Notes under the pieces: generated by a model | What the model saw: the letters and a program-made list of their open reading frames with translations, nothing else | Databases searched by the model: none | What the model was told of the DNA's origin: nothing | In this document: in pieces, positions 34,615-43,928 of the stretch | Position numbering within the stretch: position 1 is the stretch's first letter | How the letters are laid out: the number at the start of each line of letters is the position of its first letter | Made by a program: the position numbers and the translations under genes | Assembly: GCA_964631605.1 (NCBI GenBank) | Contig: CAZVYG010000023.1 | Coordinates: forward strand, 1 to 59,365 | From: JARKQH01 sp964631605 | GTDB taxonomy: Bacteria; Verrucomicrobiota; Verrucomicrobiia; Limisphaerales; UBA8199 | DNA length: 59,365 bases | Direction: 5' to 3'

Positions 34615-35919
34615 ATGAGCAAAATCAGCAAAGTCAGCGCACTCGAAATACTGGATTCCCGCGGCAACCCGACCGTCATGGTCACGGTCGCGCTTAACAA
34701 CGGCATCACCGCATCGGCCTGCGTGCCGTCCGGCGCGTCCACCGGCATTCGCGAAGCGGTGGAACTGCGCGATGGCGACAAAAACCGCTACGGCGGCAAA
34801 GGTGTGCTCCAGGCCGTCGCCAACGTGAATAAAATCATCGCGCCGAAAGTGAAAGGCAAATCGCCGCAGGCTCAGAAGGAGATTGACGACCTGATGCGGA
34901 AGCTGGACGGAACGGATACGAAGTCCAAGCTGGGCGCCAACGCGATTCTCGGTGTTTCCATGGCGGTCTGCCGCGCCGCCGCGCTGGATGCCGGGCTGCC
35001 GCTCTACGCCCACCTGCGCAAACTGCACGGTGGCAAAGCCGGCGCGCCCTGGATTCTGCCCGCCCCGATGATGAACGTGCTCAACGGCGGGGCGCACGCG
35101 ACCAACAACGTGGACTTCCAGGAGTTCATGCTGTTCCCGCTCGGCGCCCCGACCTTCGCCGAGGCGCTGCGCTACGGCGCGGAAACCTTCCACACGCTGA
35201 AAAAGCTTCTGCAGAAACGCGGGCTGGTGACCTCGGTCGGCGATGAAGGCGGATTCGCGCCCAATCTGAAGACCAACACCGAGGCCGTCGAGGTGATGGT
35301 CGAGGCGATCAAAGCGGCGGGCTACAAACCCGGCAAGGACATCGCCATCGCGCTCGACCCGGCGGCGAGCGAGTTTTATGACAACGGCAGCTACGTGATG
35401 AAGAAATCCGATCGGTCCCGCAAAAGCCCGGCCGAGATGGTCAAGCTCTGGGCGGACTGGGCCCGGAAGTATCCCATTGTTTCACTCGAAGACGGCATGG
35501 GCGAAGAGGACCGCGACGGGTGGAAGGCGCTCACCCAAACCTTGGGCCAGAAGCTTCAACTGGTGGGCGACGACAATTTTGTCACCAACCCGAAGATTTT
35601 CGCCGAAGGAATTCGGGACGGCATTGCCAACGCGATTCTCATCAAACTGAATCAAATCGGGACGGTCAGCGAGACGCTGGAGACGGTGGCGATGGCGCAA
35701 AAGGCGGGGTATGGCGCGGTCATCTCCCATCGCTCCGGGGAAACCGAGGACGCGTTTATCGCCGATCTTGCGGTGGGCACCGGCGCGGGCCAGATCAAGA
35801 CCGGCTCGCTCTGTCGCTCGGAGCGCATCGCCAAATACAACCGCCTGCTGGTGATCGAGGCGGAACTGGGCCGGAAAGCGCGGTATGGCGGGCGGCTGCT
35901 CAAGCGGGGCCGGAAGTAA
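34615..35919 (+). CDS. eno: Enolase (phosphopyruvate hydratase) in the fluoride operon
   Basis: 434 residues from ATG MSKISKVSALEILDSRG. All expected active-site residues are seen: His161, Glu170, Glu211 (GDEGG), Mg2+ ligands Asp248, Glu292 and Asp319, the base Lys344 (LIKLNQIG), and the SHRSGETED loop at 371-379. Enolase is inhibited by fluoride together with phosphate at Mg2+, so co-expression with crcB fits replacement of an inhibited enzyme. A point to note is GDDNFVTN (318-325), where Asn321 replaces the Leu of most bacterial enolases, next to the Mg2+ ligand. It is 41 bp after the stress-protein gene. Whether it is the only enolase gene in the genome is unknown. Confidence 0.97.
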   Translation: MSKISKVSALEILDSRGNPTVMVTVALNNGITASACVPSGASTGIREAVELRDGDKNRYGGKGVLQAVANVNKIIAPKVKGKSPQAQKEIDDLMRKLDGTDTKSKLGANAILGVSMAVCRAAALDAGLPLYAHLRKLHGGKAGAPWILPAPMMNVLNGGAHATNNVDFQEFMLFPLGAPTFAEALRYGAETFHTLKKLLQKRGLVTSVGDEGGFAPNLKTNTEAVEVMVEAIKAAGYKPGKDIAIALDPAASEFYDNGSYVMKKSDRSRKSPAEMVKLWADWARKYPIVSLEDGMGEEDRDGWKALTQTLGQKLQLVGDDNFVTNPKIFAEGIRDGIANAILIKLNQIGTVSETLETVAMAQKAGYGAVISHRSGETEDAFIADLAVGTGAGQIKTGSLCRSERIAKYNRLLVIEAELGRKARYGGRLLKRGRK

Positions 35920-36013
35920 ACGGTGGCAATGGCGGCCCCCATGATTCTTGTCGGCGCCCACCCGCAGCGTGTGGGAGCGAGCGGGGCTAGAGGTGTTCCA
36001 TGATTTGCTGCGT

Positions 36014-37453
36014 ATGTGCAAAGTGTCGTTGAAATCGGCGGGCCGCGCCGTGGTGATTGCGCTGATGGGCGGCGCGCTGGCGGGGCTCATGGCGGGCTGT
36101 GTGCGTTATCACGCCCAACCCCTGGCCGCCGCCCAGGCCGCTGTGGAGTTCGAGGAGCGTTCGTTGGCGGATGCGGGGTTGCGAGCCTTTCTGGAAACGA
36201 ACCGGCTGGGCGGGGGCTGGCCGCGGCGGGCCTGGGACTTGGAGTCGCTGACGCTGGCGGCTTTCTACTTTTCGCCGGAGCTGGACCTGGCCCGGGCGCA
36301 GTGGGGGACGGCGCAGGCTGGTTTGGTCACCGCGGGACAGCGCCCGAACCCGACGTTGAGCGCGTCGCCCCAATACAACGTGACCACGCTGACGCCCTCG
36401 CCGTGGATTGCAACCCTCAACCTGGACCTTCCTGTCGAGACGGCGGGCAAACGCGGCCATCGTCTCGCGCAGGCGCGGCATCTGTCCGAGGCGGCCGGGT
36501 TGAACCTCGCCTCGGTCGCGTGGCGCGTGCGCGGCAAAGTGCGGCGGGCGTTGGTGGATTGGGGCGCCGCGGGCGAACTCGAGCGGCTGCTGGTCCTCCA
36601 GCAAGGCGCGCAGGAACAAAACGTGAAACTGCTGGAGGCCCAGCTCGCGGCTGGAGCGGTTTCGGCCGCCGAAGTGACCCGCGAACGCATTGCTTTGGAA
36701 ACGACACGGCTGGCGGCCCAGGAGGCGCGGCGGCAGCGGGCCGAAAGCCGCGTGGCGTTGGCGGAGGCGATCGGCGTGCCGGTCAGCGCGCTGGACGGCG
36801 TCGAGATTTCGTTGGCCGGACTGGACCGGCTGCCGCCGGAGTTGGATGCGCCCGCGGCGCGACGCCAGGCGCTGCTGAGTCGGGCGGACGTTTTGGCGGC
36901 GTTGTCGGACTATGCCGCGTGCGAAGCGGCCCTGCGGCTGGCCGTAGCCAGGCAATATCCCGACCTCCATTTGAGCCCGGGCTATGAGTTCGATCAGGGC
37001 GACAACAAATGGGGCGTGGGATTGTCGCTCGAGCTGCCGGTGTTGAACCAAAACCGGGGTCCGATCGCCGAAGCGGAGGCGCGCCGCGCCGAGAGCACGG
37101 CGAAGTTCAACGCGCTGCAGGCCCGCGTGGTGGCGGAAATCGAACGCGGGGTGGCGGCGTATCGCGCCGCGCTGGAGAAATCCGCCACGGCGGATTCCCT
37201 GCTGTCGAACCTGGAGCGGCAGGAGAGGGCGCTGCGCCGACGATTCGAGGCGGGCGAGGTGTCGCGCGGCGAGGTGCTCGCCGGCCAGGTGGAATTGGCG
37301 GCGGGCCGACTGGCCCGGGCGGAGGCGGTGGCCAAAGCCCAGCAGGCGCTGGCGCAACTGGAGGAAGCGCTCCAGAGCCCAATTTCGCTTTCCGCCCATC
37401 CGCTTGAGTTTTCCCACGACCCCAAGACCCTGCTCGTTTCCCCAACCCCATGA
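36014..37453 (+). CDS. TolC/CzcC-like outer membrane efflux lipoprotein
   Basis: 479 residues from ATG MCKVSLKSAGR, which gives a lipoprotein signal with LMAGC (Cys29). Two TolC-type halves follow (LAAFYFSPELDLARAQWG, ALLSRADVLAALSDYAACEAALRLAVARQYPDLHLSPGYEF), with long coiled-coil helices rich in Ala, Arg and Gln. This is the outer-membrane tunnel of a tripartite pump. It overlaps the membrane fusion gene by 4 bp (ATGA), which itself overlaps the RND gene by 4 bp. It is 94 bp after enolase. Confidence 0.9.
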   Translation: MCKVSLKSAGRAVVIALMGGALAGLMAGCVRYHAQPLAAAQAAVEFEERSLADAGLRAFLETNRLGGGWPRRAWDLESLTLAAFYFSPELDLARAQWGTAQAGLVTAGQRPNPTLSASPQYNVTTLTPSPWIATLNLDLPVETAGKRGHRLAQARHLSEAAGLNLASVAWRVRGKVRRALVDWGAAGELERLLVLQQGAQEQNVKLLEAQLAAGAVSAAEVTRERIALETTRLAAQEARRQRAESRVALAEAIGVPVSALDGVEISLAGLDRLPPELDAPAARRQALLSRADVLAALSDYAACEAALRLAVARQYPDLHLSPGYEFDQGDNKWGVGLSLELPVLNQNRGPIAEAEARRAESTAKFNALQARVVAEIERGVAAYRAALEKSATADSLLSNLERQERALRRRFEAGEVSRGEVLAGQVELAAGRLARAEAVAKAQQALAQLEEALQSPISLSAHPLEFSHDPKTLLVSPTP

Positions 37454-38532
37454 ATACTCGAAGGATTATTTCCGGCTCTCTGGCACTGCTAATCTCCGGG
37501 TTGCTGGCCGGGTGCGGCCGGCCGACTGAAGAGGAAGCCCAAGCGCCGACCGAGGTGGCGGTCCAGGTCGGCAAGGTTACTCGCGTCACGTTGCGGCGAT
37601 ATGTGCAGGCCTATGGCACGGTGGAGGCCGAACCGGCGGGCGGGGGCCAGCCCGCCGGCGCGGCGCGACTGGCAGCGCCCATGGCGGGCGTGGTGATGGC
37701 GGTGCCGGTGAAGGAAGGGGAGCGGGTGAATGCGGGCGCCGTGGTGGTGCGGCTGGATGACCGGCTGGCGCTGGCGCAAGTGGAGAAGGCCCGGCATGCT
37801 CTCGAGTTTGCCGAACAGCAGATGGCGCGGCAGAAAAAGCTCAAGGAGGTCGAAGGCACCTCGGAGAAGCTGGTCCAGGAGGCGGCGCAGCAACTGGCGG
37901 TGGCGCGGTCCGACCTGGCGGCGGCGCAGGCCCAGCTTGCGCAGGTTCAGCTCGCCTCGCCCCTGGCCGGCGTGGTCGCCCGGATCCACGTTCAGCCCGG
38001 CCAGACTGTCGAGCCGAACACGATCGTTGCCGAGGTGATGGACCCCGCGCGGCTGGTGGCGACGGTTCAGGTGCCCGCCGCCGAGGCGGGTTCGCTCCAG
38101 GCCGGCCAAGTCGCGGAGTTGCGGACCGAGCGCGGCGCCCCGGCGGCCGTTCAAGGCCGGGTGCTGTTTGTAAGCCCGCAAGTGGATGCCGCAACCGCCA
38201 CCGTCCTGGCGCGCCTATCCGTGCCGCCGGAGGCCGGCCTGCGCAGCGGGCAGTTTGTCCAGGCCCACATCATCACCGAGGAACGCCCGGGCCGGCTGGC
38301 AGTCCCGCGCGCGGCGGTTTACACGGATCACGAGGGGCAGAGCACGCTTTCCATCGTCGAGGGAGAGGTGGCGAAACAGAAGTCCGTCAAGACCGGCTTG
38401 CGGGATGGCGACCTGATTGAAGTCGAGGGGGAAGGTTTGGCCGAGGGGACCACGGTGGTCACTGTCGGGGCTTATGCGCTTCCGCAGGAAACCAGAATCC
38501 GCATCCTGGAAGTCCAACCGGAGGCGAAATGA
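37450..38532 (+). CDS. RND efflux membrane fusion protein (periplasmic adaptor)
   Basis: 360 residues with a lipoprotein signal (SGLLAGC, Cys22). The adaptor layout is seen: lipoyl half GVVMAVPVKEGERVNAGAVVVRLDD, a short coiled-coil hairpin, second lipoyl half SPLAGVVARIHVQPGQTVEPNTIVAEV and beta-barrel/MP region to the C-terminus. Starts with the ATGA overlap with the tolC-like gene and ends with an ATGA overlap with the RND gene, so the three are translationally coupled. Confidence 0.93.
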   Translation: MNTRRIISGSLALLISGLLAGCGRPTEEEAQAPTEVAVQVGKVTRVTLRRYVQAYGTVEAEPAGGGQPAGAARLAAPMAGVVMAVPVKEGERVNAGAVVVRLDDRLALAQVEKARHALEFAEQQMARQKKLKEVEGTSEKLVQEAAQQLAVARSDLAAAQAQLAQVQLASPLAGVVARIHVQPGQTVEPNTIVAEVMDPARLVATVQVPAAEAGSLQAGQVAELRTERGAPAAVQGRVLFVSPQVDAATATVLARLSVPPEAGLRSGQFVQAHIITEERPGRLAVPRAAVYTDHEGQSTLSIVEGEVAKQKSVKTGLRDGDLIEVEGEGLAEGTTVVTVGAYALPQETRIRILEVQPEAK

Positions 38533-41500
38533 GCGAGGCGAGCGGGAACCCTTCGGCGGTCGGCGGTGGCGGGGGTATTGGCGCGTTTGCCATTCGGCAT
38601 CGGCTGGCCATTCTCTTCATTACTCTGGCCGTGTGCGTGGGCGGGACCTATTCCGCCCTGCGAATGCCCTCCTCGGTTTTTCCCGAGACGGAGTTTCCGC
38701 GCTGCGTCATCCTGCTGGACTGCGGCGTCATGCCGGCGGACGAGATGATGGCGACGGTGACTCGTCCCGTTGAGGAGGCGATGAAGGACATTCCGGGCGT
38801 GGTGCAGGTGCGGTCGGCCACGGGGCGGGGCAGCGCCGAGGTCAACGTGTTTTTCAACTGGCGGGTCAACATGGTGGAGAGCGAGCTTTACGTGCTCAAC
38901 CGCGTTTCGCAGCTCAAGGCCAGCCTGCCGGCGAACACCCGAACGACCGTCTGGCGGCTGACCTTTAACGCCTTCCCCATCCTGGGGGTGAGCCTGACCA
39001 GCCCCCGGCGCGACATCACCGAACTTTGGGAGTTGGCGCGCTACGACCTCAAGCCCCGGTTCCTGCGCATCCCCGGAATTGCCCGCGTGGACATCGTCGG
39101 CGGGCGAACGCCGGAGTATCACGTGGTCGTGGACCCGTTGAAACTCGCCGCGGCCCGGCTCGCGCTCACCGACATCACGGCCGCCCTGGAAAAGAACAAC
39201 CTGCTCGCCCCGGCAGGGTTTCACATGGAGAACTACACCATTTATCTGGCGGTGGTGGACAGCCGGGTCAAAGGGCCGCGAGACCTCGAGGAGTTCGTGG
39301 TTAGGATGCAGGACAACCGGCCCGTGCGCATCCGGGATTTTGCCCGGGTCGAACGCGGACCCGAACCGGTGTTCAACGTGGTGAATGCCCAGGGCCGCCG
39401 CGCGGTGCTGCTGAACATCCGGGCGCAACCGACCGGCAGCAGCATTCTGCAGATCGCCGCCGACCTAAAAGCGCAGCTTGCCGACTTGCGCAGAACGCTG
39501 CCGCCGGACCTGGAACTTTCCTTTTACTACGACCAGTCGCTGCTGGTGCGGGACTCCGTGGGCAGCGTTTGGGAGGCGATCATCGTCGGGTTGATTTTTG
39601 CGGTGGTGATCCTTTACCTGTTTCTAAAGAACTGGGGCAGCGTGCTCACCGCCATCGTGGTAATCCCCGTCTGTGTGCTCGCCACCGTGCTGGCCATGCT
39701 GGCGGCCAAACTGACCTTCAATCTGATGACTCTGGGCGGCATCGCCGCAGCCATTGGCTTGATTATTGACGACGCCATCGTGGTCGTCGAGGCCATCTAC
39801 ACCAAAGTCGCTCATGGCGAGTCCCGCCTGCAAGCCATCCGGTCCGGTCTGGGCGAGATTCTCCATCCGCTGGTGGGCTCGACGCTGACGCCGGTGGTGG
39901 TGTTTCTGCCACTGGCGTTTTTGGACGGGTTGCCGGGCGTGTTTTTCCGGTCCCTGGCGCTCACCATGGTGGTGGCGCTCCTGGCGTCGCTGTTACTGGC
40001 GGTGACTCTCACCCCCGCGATGGCCTCCCTCTTTCTGCGCGATTACGCGCGGCTGGAACACGGGCATGCGCCCAGGTCCGAAGCCGGCGGGTTCCTCATG
40101 CGGCCGCTGCTGGGGCTCTTCGAGGCGTTGCTGCGGCGGGCCCTGCGATGGCGGTGGGTGACATTGCTGGTGTGTCTGGGCATCGGCTTTGGCGGCTGGC
40201 AGGTGTATCAGCGCCTCCCGACGGGTTTCATGCCCGACATGGATGAGGGCGGTTTTGTGATTGACTGTCTGACGCCCTGGGGCACCAGCCTGGAGGAAAC
40301 CGACCGTATGATGCGGCAGGCCGAGGCCATCCTGCTGGCCACGCCCGAGGTTGAGGGCTATTCCCGCCGCACGGGAGCCCGGCTCGCGCTGGCGATTGCC
40401 GAGCCCAACAAGAGTGACATTCTGGTCAAGCTGCGGCCGGACCGCAAGCGAAGCACCGAAGTAGTCAAACAAGAATTGCGCCGCAAATTGAACGCGGCCC
40501 TCCCCGCCGGAGAATGGGAGTTTCCCGGCATTCTCGGGGACTTGATCGGGGATCTGCTCTGGTCGCCCAAACCGGTGGAAATCAAGCTGTTTTCGACCGA
40601 CACCGCCTGGCTGATGAGAAAGGCGCCGGAGGTCAAGGCAGCCATCGAGAAGGTCAAGGGCGTGGTGGACACTTTCGATGGTCTGAACATGACGGGCCCG
40701 ACCATCAGCTTCCGCATCCGGACGCTGGAGGCGCAGCGGCAAGGCCTGACCAGTGACGACATCGCCGCCGCCTTGAACACCGCCCTGATCGGCCGCACAG
40801 CCTCCTCGGTTCTTGAAGGCGACCGGGTGGTGGAAATCCGGGTGAAGGCTGAGCCGCAAGGCCTTGACCGGCTCGACGCCCTGCGGGAATTGCCGTTGCG
40901 AACGCCGTCCGGCGGCCTGGTCAAGCTCTCGCAAGTCGCGGACGTTACCGAGGAAGCGGGGCAGCTCGAGCTGCGCCGGGAGGATCTCCGTCAGTTGGTG
41001 GCCGTCACCGCCGCGCTGGAAAATCGCGACTTGGGCAGCGGCATCGCCGAAATCCGGCAAACCCTGGCGCAGGACAAAAGCATCCCGCCCGGCGTCATCG
41101 AGTTTGGCGGTCTGTTTCAACAACAGGAGGAGAGTTTCCGGAACCTGCTGGTGGTGCTGTTCCTGAGCATCGCGCTGGTGTTCACCGTGCTGCTGCTGGA
41201 GTTCCGCAGTTTTCTGGAGCCGGTCGCCATCGTCTTCGGGTCGGTGCTGGCGTTGACCGGCACCGTCGGCGGGCTCTGGCTCACCGGCGTTACCATGAAC
41301 ATCGTCAGTTTTCTCGGAGCGATCATCGGCGTGGGCATTGTCGCCAAGAACGGCATCTTGATGCTCGACTTGGTGGGGCATCACCTGGCCCAGGGAACGG
41401 GCATCGAGGAGGCCCTGGTGCAGTCCGGCCGGCGGCGGTTGCGCCCGATTCTGATGACCACCCTGGCGACGGTGCTGGCGATGCTGCCGCTGGCCTGGGG

Positions 41501-41663
41501 GATCGGTCATGGGGCGGACATGCTGCGTCCGCTGGCCATTGGGCTGATTGGAGCGTTGTGCATTTCCATGCTCTTCTCGCTCATTGCGACGCCGACCGTC
41601 TATTGCCTCCTGATGCGGTTGCGGGAGCACCGGCTGGTCCAGCGCCTTTTGCCAAAGGGCTAG
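38529..41663 (+). CDS. RND-family efflux pump (AcrB/HAE-like)
   Basis: 1044 residues, normal for RND pumps. The first helix (RLAILFITLAVCVGGTYSALR) is followed by the porter region, then TM4 with GLIIDDAIVVVEA, whose Asp pair is that of drug- and organic-type (AcrB-like) pumps rather than the DFG-DG of metal pumps. The C-terminal half repeats the plan with AIIGVGIVAKNGILMLDLV and IGHGADMLRPLAIGLIGAL. Substrate specificity is unknown. The gene lies between the two riboswitches, so it may be part of the fluoride response or a neighbour caught in the cluster; it stops 66 bp before the second aptamer. Confidence 0.93.
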   Translation: MSEASGNPSAVGGGGGIGAFAIRHRLAILFITLAVCVGGTYSALRMPSSVFPETEFPRCVILLDCGVMPADEMMATVTRPVEEAMKDIPGVVQVRSATGRGSAEVNVFFNWRVNMVESELYVLNRVSQLKASLPANTRTTVWRLTFNAFPILGVSLTSPRRDITELWELARYDLKPRFLRIPGIARVDIVGGRTPEYHVVVDPLKLAAARLALTDITAALEKNNLLAPAGFHMENYTIYLAVVDSRVKGPRDLEEFVVRMQDNRPVRIRDFARVERGPEPVFNVVNAQGRRAVLLNIRAQPTGSSILQIAADLKAQLADLRRTLPPDLELSFYYDQSLLVRDSVGSVWEAIIVGLIFAVVILYLFLKNWGSVLTAIVVIPVCVLATVLAMLAAKLTFNLMTLGGIAAAIGLIIDDAIVVVEAIYTKVAHGESRLQAIRSGLGEILHPLVGSTLTPVVVFLPLAFLDGLPGVFFRSLALTMVVALLASLLLAVTLTPAMASLFLRDYARLEHGHAPRSEAGGFLMRPLLGLFEALLRRALRWRWVTLLVCLGIGFGGWQVYQRLPTGFMPDMDEGGFVIDCLTPWGTSLEETDRMMRQAEAILLATPEVEGYSRRTGARLALAIAEPNKSDILVKLRPDRKRSTEVVKQELRRKLNAALPAGEWEFPGILGDLIGDLLWSPKPVEIKLFSTDTAWLMRKAPEVKAAIEKVKGVVDTFDGLNMTGPTISFRIRTLEAQRQGLTSDDIAAALNTALIGRTASSVLEGDRVVEIRVKAEPQGLDRLDALRELPLRTPSGGLVKLSQVADVTEEAGQLELRREDLRQLVAVTAALENRDLGSGIAEIRQTLAQDKSIPPGVIEFGGLFQQQEESFRNLLVVLFLSIALVFTVLLLEFRSFLEPVAIVFGSVLALTGTVGGLWLTGVTMNIVSFLGAIIGVGIVAKNGILMLDLVGHHLAQGTGIEEALVQSGRRRLRPILMTTLATVLAMLPLAWGIGHGADMLRPLAIGLIGALCISMLFSLIATPTVYCLLMRLREHRLVQRLLPKG

Positions 41664-41729
41664 GGATGGCCAGCCAGCAGCCGGGCGCACCGGGGATTGC
41701 GCCGTGTGAAGATGATGCTAAGTTCGATT

Positions 41730-41827
41730 CAGGCAATGGAGTTTGCCTGCTCGCCGCGCGGGCCAACCGTTCCGGATTTCGGAACTGATGACTCCTACCG
41801 AAACCCATTGAGCATCGGTAGCGAGTT
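41730..41827 (+). promoter_or_regulatory. Second fluoride riboswitch, in front of the dynamin operon
   Basis: CAGGCAATGGAGTTTGCCTG at 41730-41749 matches the first stem of the crcB aptamer upstream in 19 of 20 positions. The AACCGTTCC-GGAAC stem and the conserved ACTGATGACTCCTACCG close at 41800. ACTCCTACCG (41791-41800) is complementary to CGGTAGCGAGT (41816-41826), just before the ATG at 41828, with one bulged base. The switch therefore appears to mask the start of the ATPase gene unless fluoride is bound. Confidence 0.9.
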
Positions 41828-42562
41828 ATGGAAAAAACAAATCTTGTGATTCTCACCAGTGCGCCCTGGCCCTTTGCGGGCCGGGAGAAGGAAGCGGCGG
41901 AGCTTGAGGGACTGCACGCGCAACGAAAACACGTGCTGATTCTCGGGCCGGCGGGCGCGGGCAAAACGGCCCTGATAAACCACCTGAAGGACCGGCTGGG
42001 ACTGGTGGTTTGCCCGCGATCAGACTGTTTTGGGGAGATTTGCCAGGGTCTGGAGGGGCCGCTCGGCTTGAGCGGCGAGGGCCAAAAGCTGTTGCAGCGG
42101 AAGCAGCGCGTCCGCGAGACTTTGGCCGCCAGTCACCGGACGGTCGTTTTTGACGGGGTGGGGTGGACAACGCCCAAGGTCGCCTCCTTTATCGAAAGTG
42201 TGAGCCAGCGAGTACCGGTCTGGATTTGCGCGCGCTCGGAGCATCCGTGGGATATCGGGCATATTTGGCCGCTGCTGACGCGGTTTTCCCGCGTGGCGGT
42301 AAAACCGTTTTCCCTGCCCCAAACCCGGGCGCTGGTCACGGCGGCAGTCGCGGCCGGACTCGTTGCGGGCGGGGCGGTTGAGCTCGTGGCGTGGTTTCAC
42401 CGGCGGTCGGGAGGAATTCCACTGGTGCTGTCCGAATTGCTGGCGGAGGCGGCCACGGGCAAGTACGATTTGGGCAATGCCCATGCGCGGTGGCGGCTGG
42501 AGATGGACCGCCGGATTCACCAAGTGTTCCCCTTGGAGGGCTGCCATGAACGAGAATCATGA
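41828..42562 (+). CDS. P-loop ATPase, riboswitch-controlled, unknown role
   Basis: 244 residues beginning directly under the second fluoride riboswitch. A Walker A GPAGAGKT is at 40-47 and the strand TVVFDG at 105-110 occupies the Walker B place but ends DG instead of DE, so hydrolysis may be weak or differ. The rest (WICARSEHPWDIGHIWPLLTRFSRVAVKPF, RRSGGIPLVLSELLAEAA) resembles AAA/STAND-type ATPase domains, with a GIPL motif. No further effector domain is present. Its stop overlaps the first dynamin-like gene by 17 bp, so they act together. It may load or regulate the GTPases. Confidence 0.78.
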   Translation: MEKTNLVILTSAPWPFAGREKEAAELEGLHAQRKHVLILGPAGAGKTALINHLKDRLGLVVCPRSDCFGEICQGLEGPLGLSGEGQKLLQRKQRVRETLAASHRTVVFDGVGWTTPKVASFIESVSQRVPVWICARSEHPWDIGHIWPLLTRFSRVAVKPFSLPQTRALVTAAVAAGLVAGGAVELVAWFHRRSGGIPLVLSELLAEAATGKYDLGNAHARWRLEMDRRIHQVFPLEGCHERES

Positions 42563-43928
42563 GAGGCACCTGATTAGCACCCTTCGCCATATTGACGGCT
42601 TGCTCGGCGAGGCGGAACGCATCCTGACGACGGCGGGAGAGGACGGGCTTTTTGTAGAATGCGCCCAGGACTCGAGCCCCGTGCAGCGGAAGGTGGCGCA
42701 CGATTACATCCAGCGCGCGCGTGAGGTGATGCGCCAGGGAATGACGGCCCTGGGCCTCTCGCTGCCCAAGCCCCTGTCCGGCGCCTTGTGGGCGGCCGGC
42801 AGCCGGCTGACCTTCGCGCAGGTCGCCGTGGCGGAAATGGAACCGCGGCGAATGCGCGGATACGGCCCCCTAAGCGATGAGGATGCGCGACGGATCATGG
42901 ATGTGGCGGCGGAGTTAAACGCGGCCATCGAACGGCTGACGGGCTATCTGGGGCGCAGCGGGGCGGGGGACTTGGAGGCGCGCGTCGCGCGGCTGGCGCG
43001 CGGGGGCAGGGAGGTGGCTCTGTTGCGCGAACTGGAGCGGGTGATCACGGCGGAGAGCCTGGTGGAATTTCGCGGGGCGCTCGCCCTGCTGTTGGATCGC
43101 TTGGAAAATGGCACATTTGAAATCGGGGTGTTTGGCAGGGTCAACTCCGGTAAATCGTCGCTGCTGAATCATCTTCTGGGCGCGGAAGTTTTGCCGGTGG
43201 GCGTGACGCCGGTAACAGCGATTCCCACCCGCCTGAAGCGGGGCCGGGCCCCGCGCGCGCTCATTGAGTTTGCGGATCGCGAGCCTTTGGTGGTGGAGTT
43301 AAGCCGCCTGGCCGAGTTCTCCACCGAAGAACAAAACCCCGGAAACCGGCGGCACGTCGCGCGCCTGGAGGTGGAACTGACCTCACCCCGGCTTGCCGAA
43401 GGAGTCACCTTCGTGGATACGCCCGGCCTGGGTTCACTCGCCACGAATGGAGCCGAGGAGACGCGCGCGTATCTTCCCCGATGCGACCTTGGCCTGGTGC
43501 TCGTGGACGCGGCCTCGACGGTGACGGCCGAGGATTTGGCCTTGCTGGACGTTCTTCACCGATCCGGCGCCCGGGCCATGGTGCTCATCAGCAAAGCGGA
43601 CTTGCTCCAGCCGGCGGAGCGGCATCAGACGCTGGCCTACACCAGCCGGCAGATTCTAGACCAATGCGGGTTCTCCGTTCCGGTGCACCTCGTCAGTGTG
43701 GTGAGGAGTGAGGTTACGCTTTGTGAACAGTGGTTTGCGAGCCAGTTGCAGCCGTTGCTCGAGGCGCGTCGGGAGGAGGCGGCCGCCGCTTTGAACCGCA
43801 AGATTGAAGGCCTCCAGCGGGCGGTGGCAACTGCGCTCAAAGTTCGTCAGGAACGGCAGACCGCCAGACCGGGCGGAACATTCGCCCCGCGGGTTGCAGC
43901 CGAGAAAATGAACGGTAGCGAGTTATGA
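42546..43928 (+). CDS. Dynamin-like GTPase 1 (short form)
   Basis: 460 residues. A helical N-terminal region (1-190) is followed by the GTPase core: G1 GRVNSGKSS at 197-205, the switch region around PVTAIPT (222-228), G3 DTPGLGS at 291-297 and G4 SKAD at 349-352. This order is that of bacterial dynamin-like proteins. The long stalk helices and paddle expected after the core are missing; only about 60 residues follow, so the protein is shorter than usual and may need its partner, the second GTPase, to act as a heteromer. It overlaps the ATPase gene at its start and a metallophosphoesterase stub at its end. Confidence 0.85.
   Translation: MNENHERHLISTLRHIDGLLGEAERILTTAGEDGLFVECAQDSSPVQRKVAHDYIQRAREVMRQGMTALGLSLPKPLSGALWAAGSRLTFAQVAVAEMEPRRMRGYGPLSDEDARRIMDVAAELNAAIERLTGYLGRSGAGDLEARVARLARGGREVALLRELERVITAESLVEFRGALALLLDRLENGTFEIGVFGRVNSGKSSLLNHLLGAEVLPVGVTPVTAIPTRLKRGRAPRALIEFADREPLVVELSRLAEFSTEEQNPGNRRHVARLEVELTSPRLAEGVTFVDTPGLGSLATNGAEETRAYLPRCDLGLVLVDAASTVTAEDLALLDVLHRSGARAMVLISKADLLQPAERHQTLAYTSRQILDQCGFSVPVHLVSVVRSEVTLCEQWFASQLQPLLEARREEAAAALNRKIEGLQRAVATALKVRQERQTARPGGTFAPRVAAEKMNGSEL
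43913..43927 (+). repeat. 15-bp direct repeat of the riboswitch leader end
   Basis: CGGTAGCGAGTTATG at 43913-43927 is an exact copy of 41816-41830, the segment that contains the riboswitch switching strand and the start codon of the ATPase gene. In both places the repeat ends with the ATG of a reading frame. It is probably a recombination scar or a reused translation start. Confidence 0.85.

Noticed and set aside
39993..41690. 565-codon minus-strand frame opposite the RND pump
   Set aside because: Antisense shadow: translation is full of Gln, His and Arg runs and matches no family; the plus strand encodes an unmistakable RND protein.
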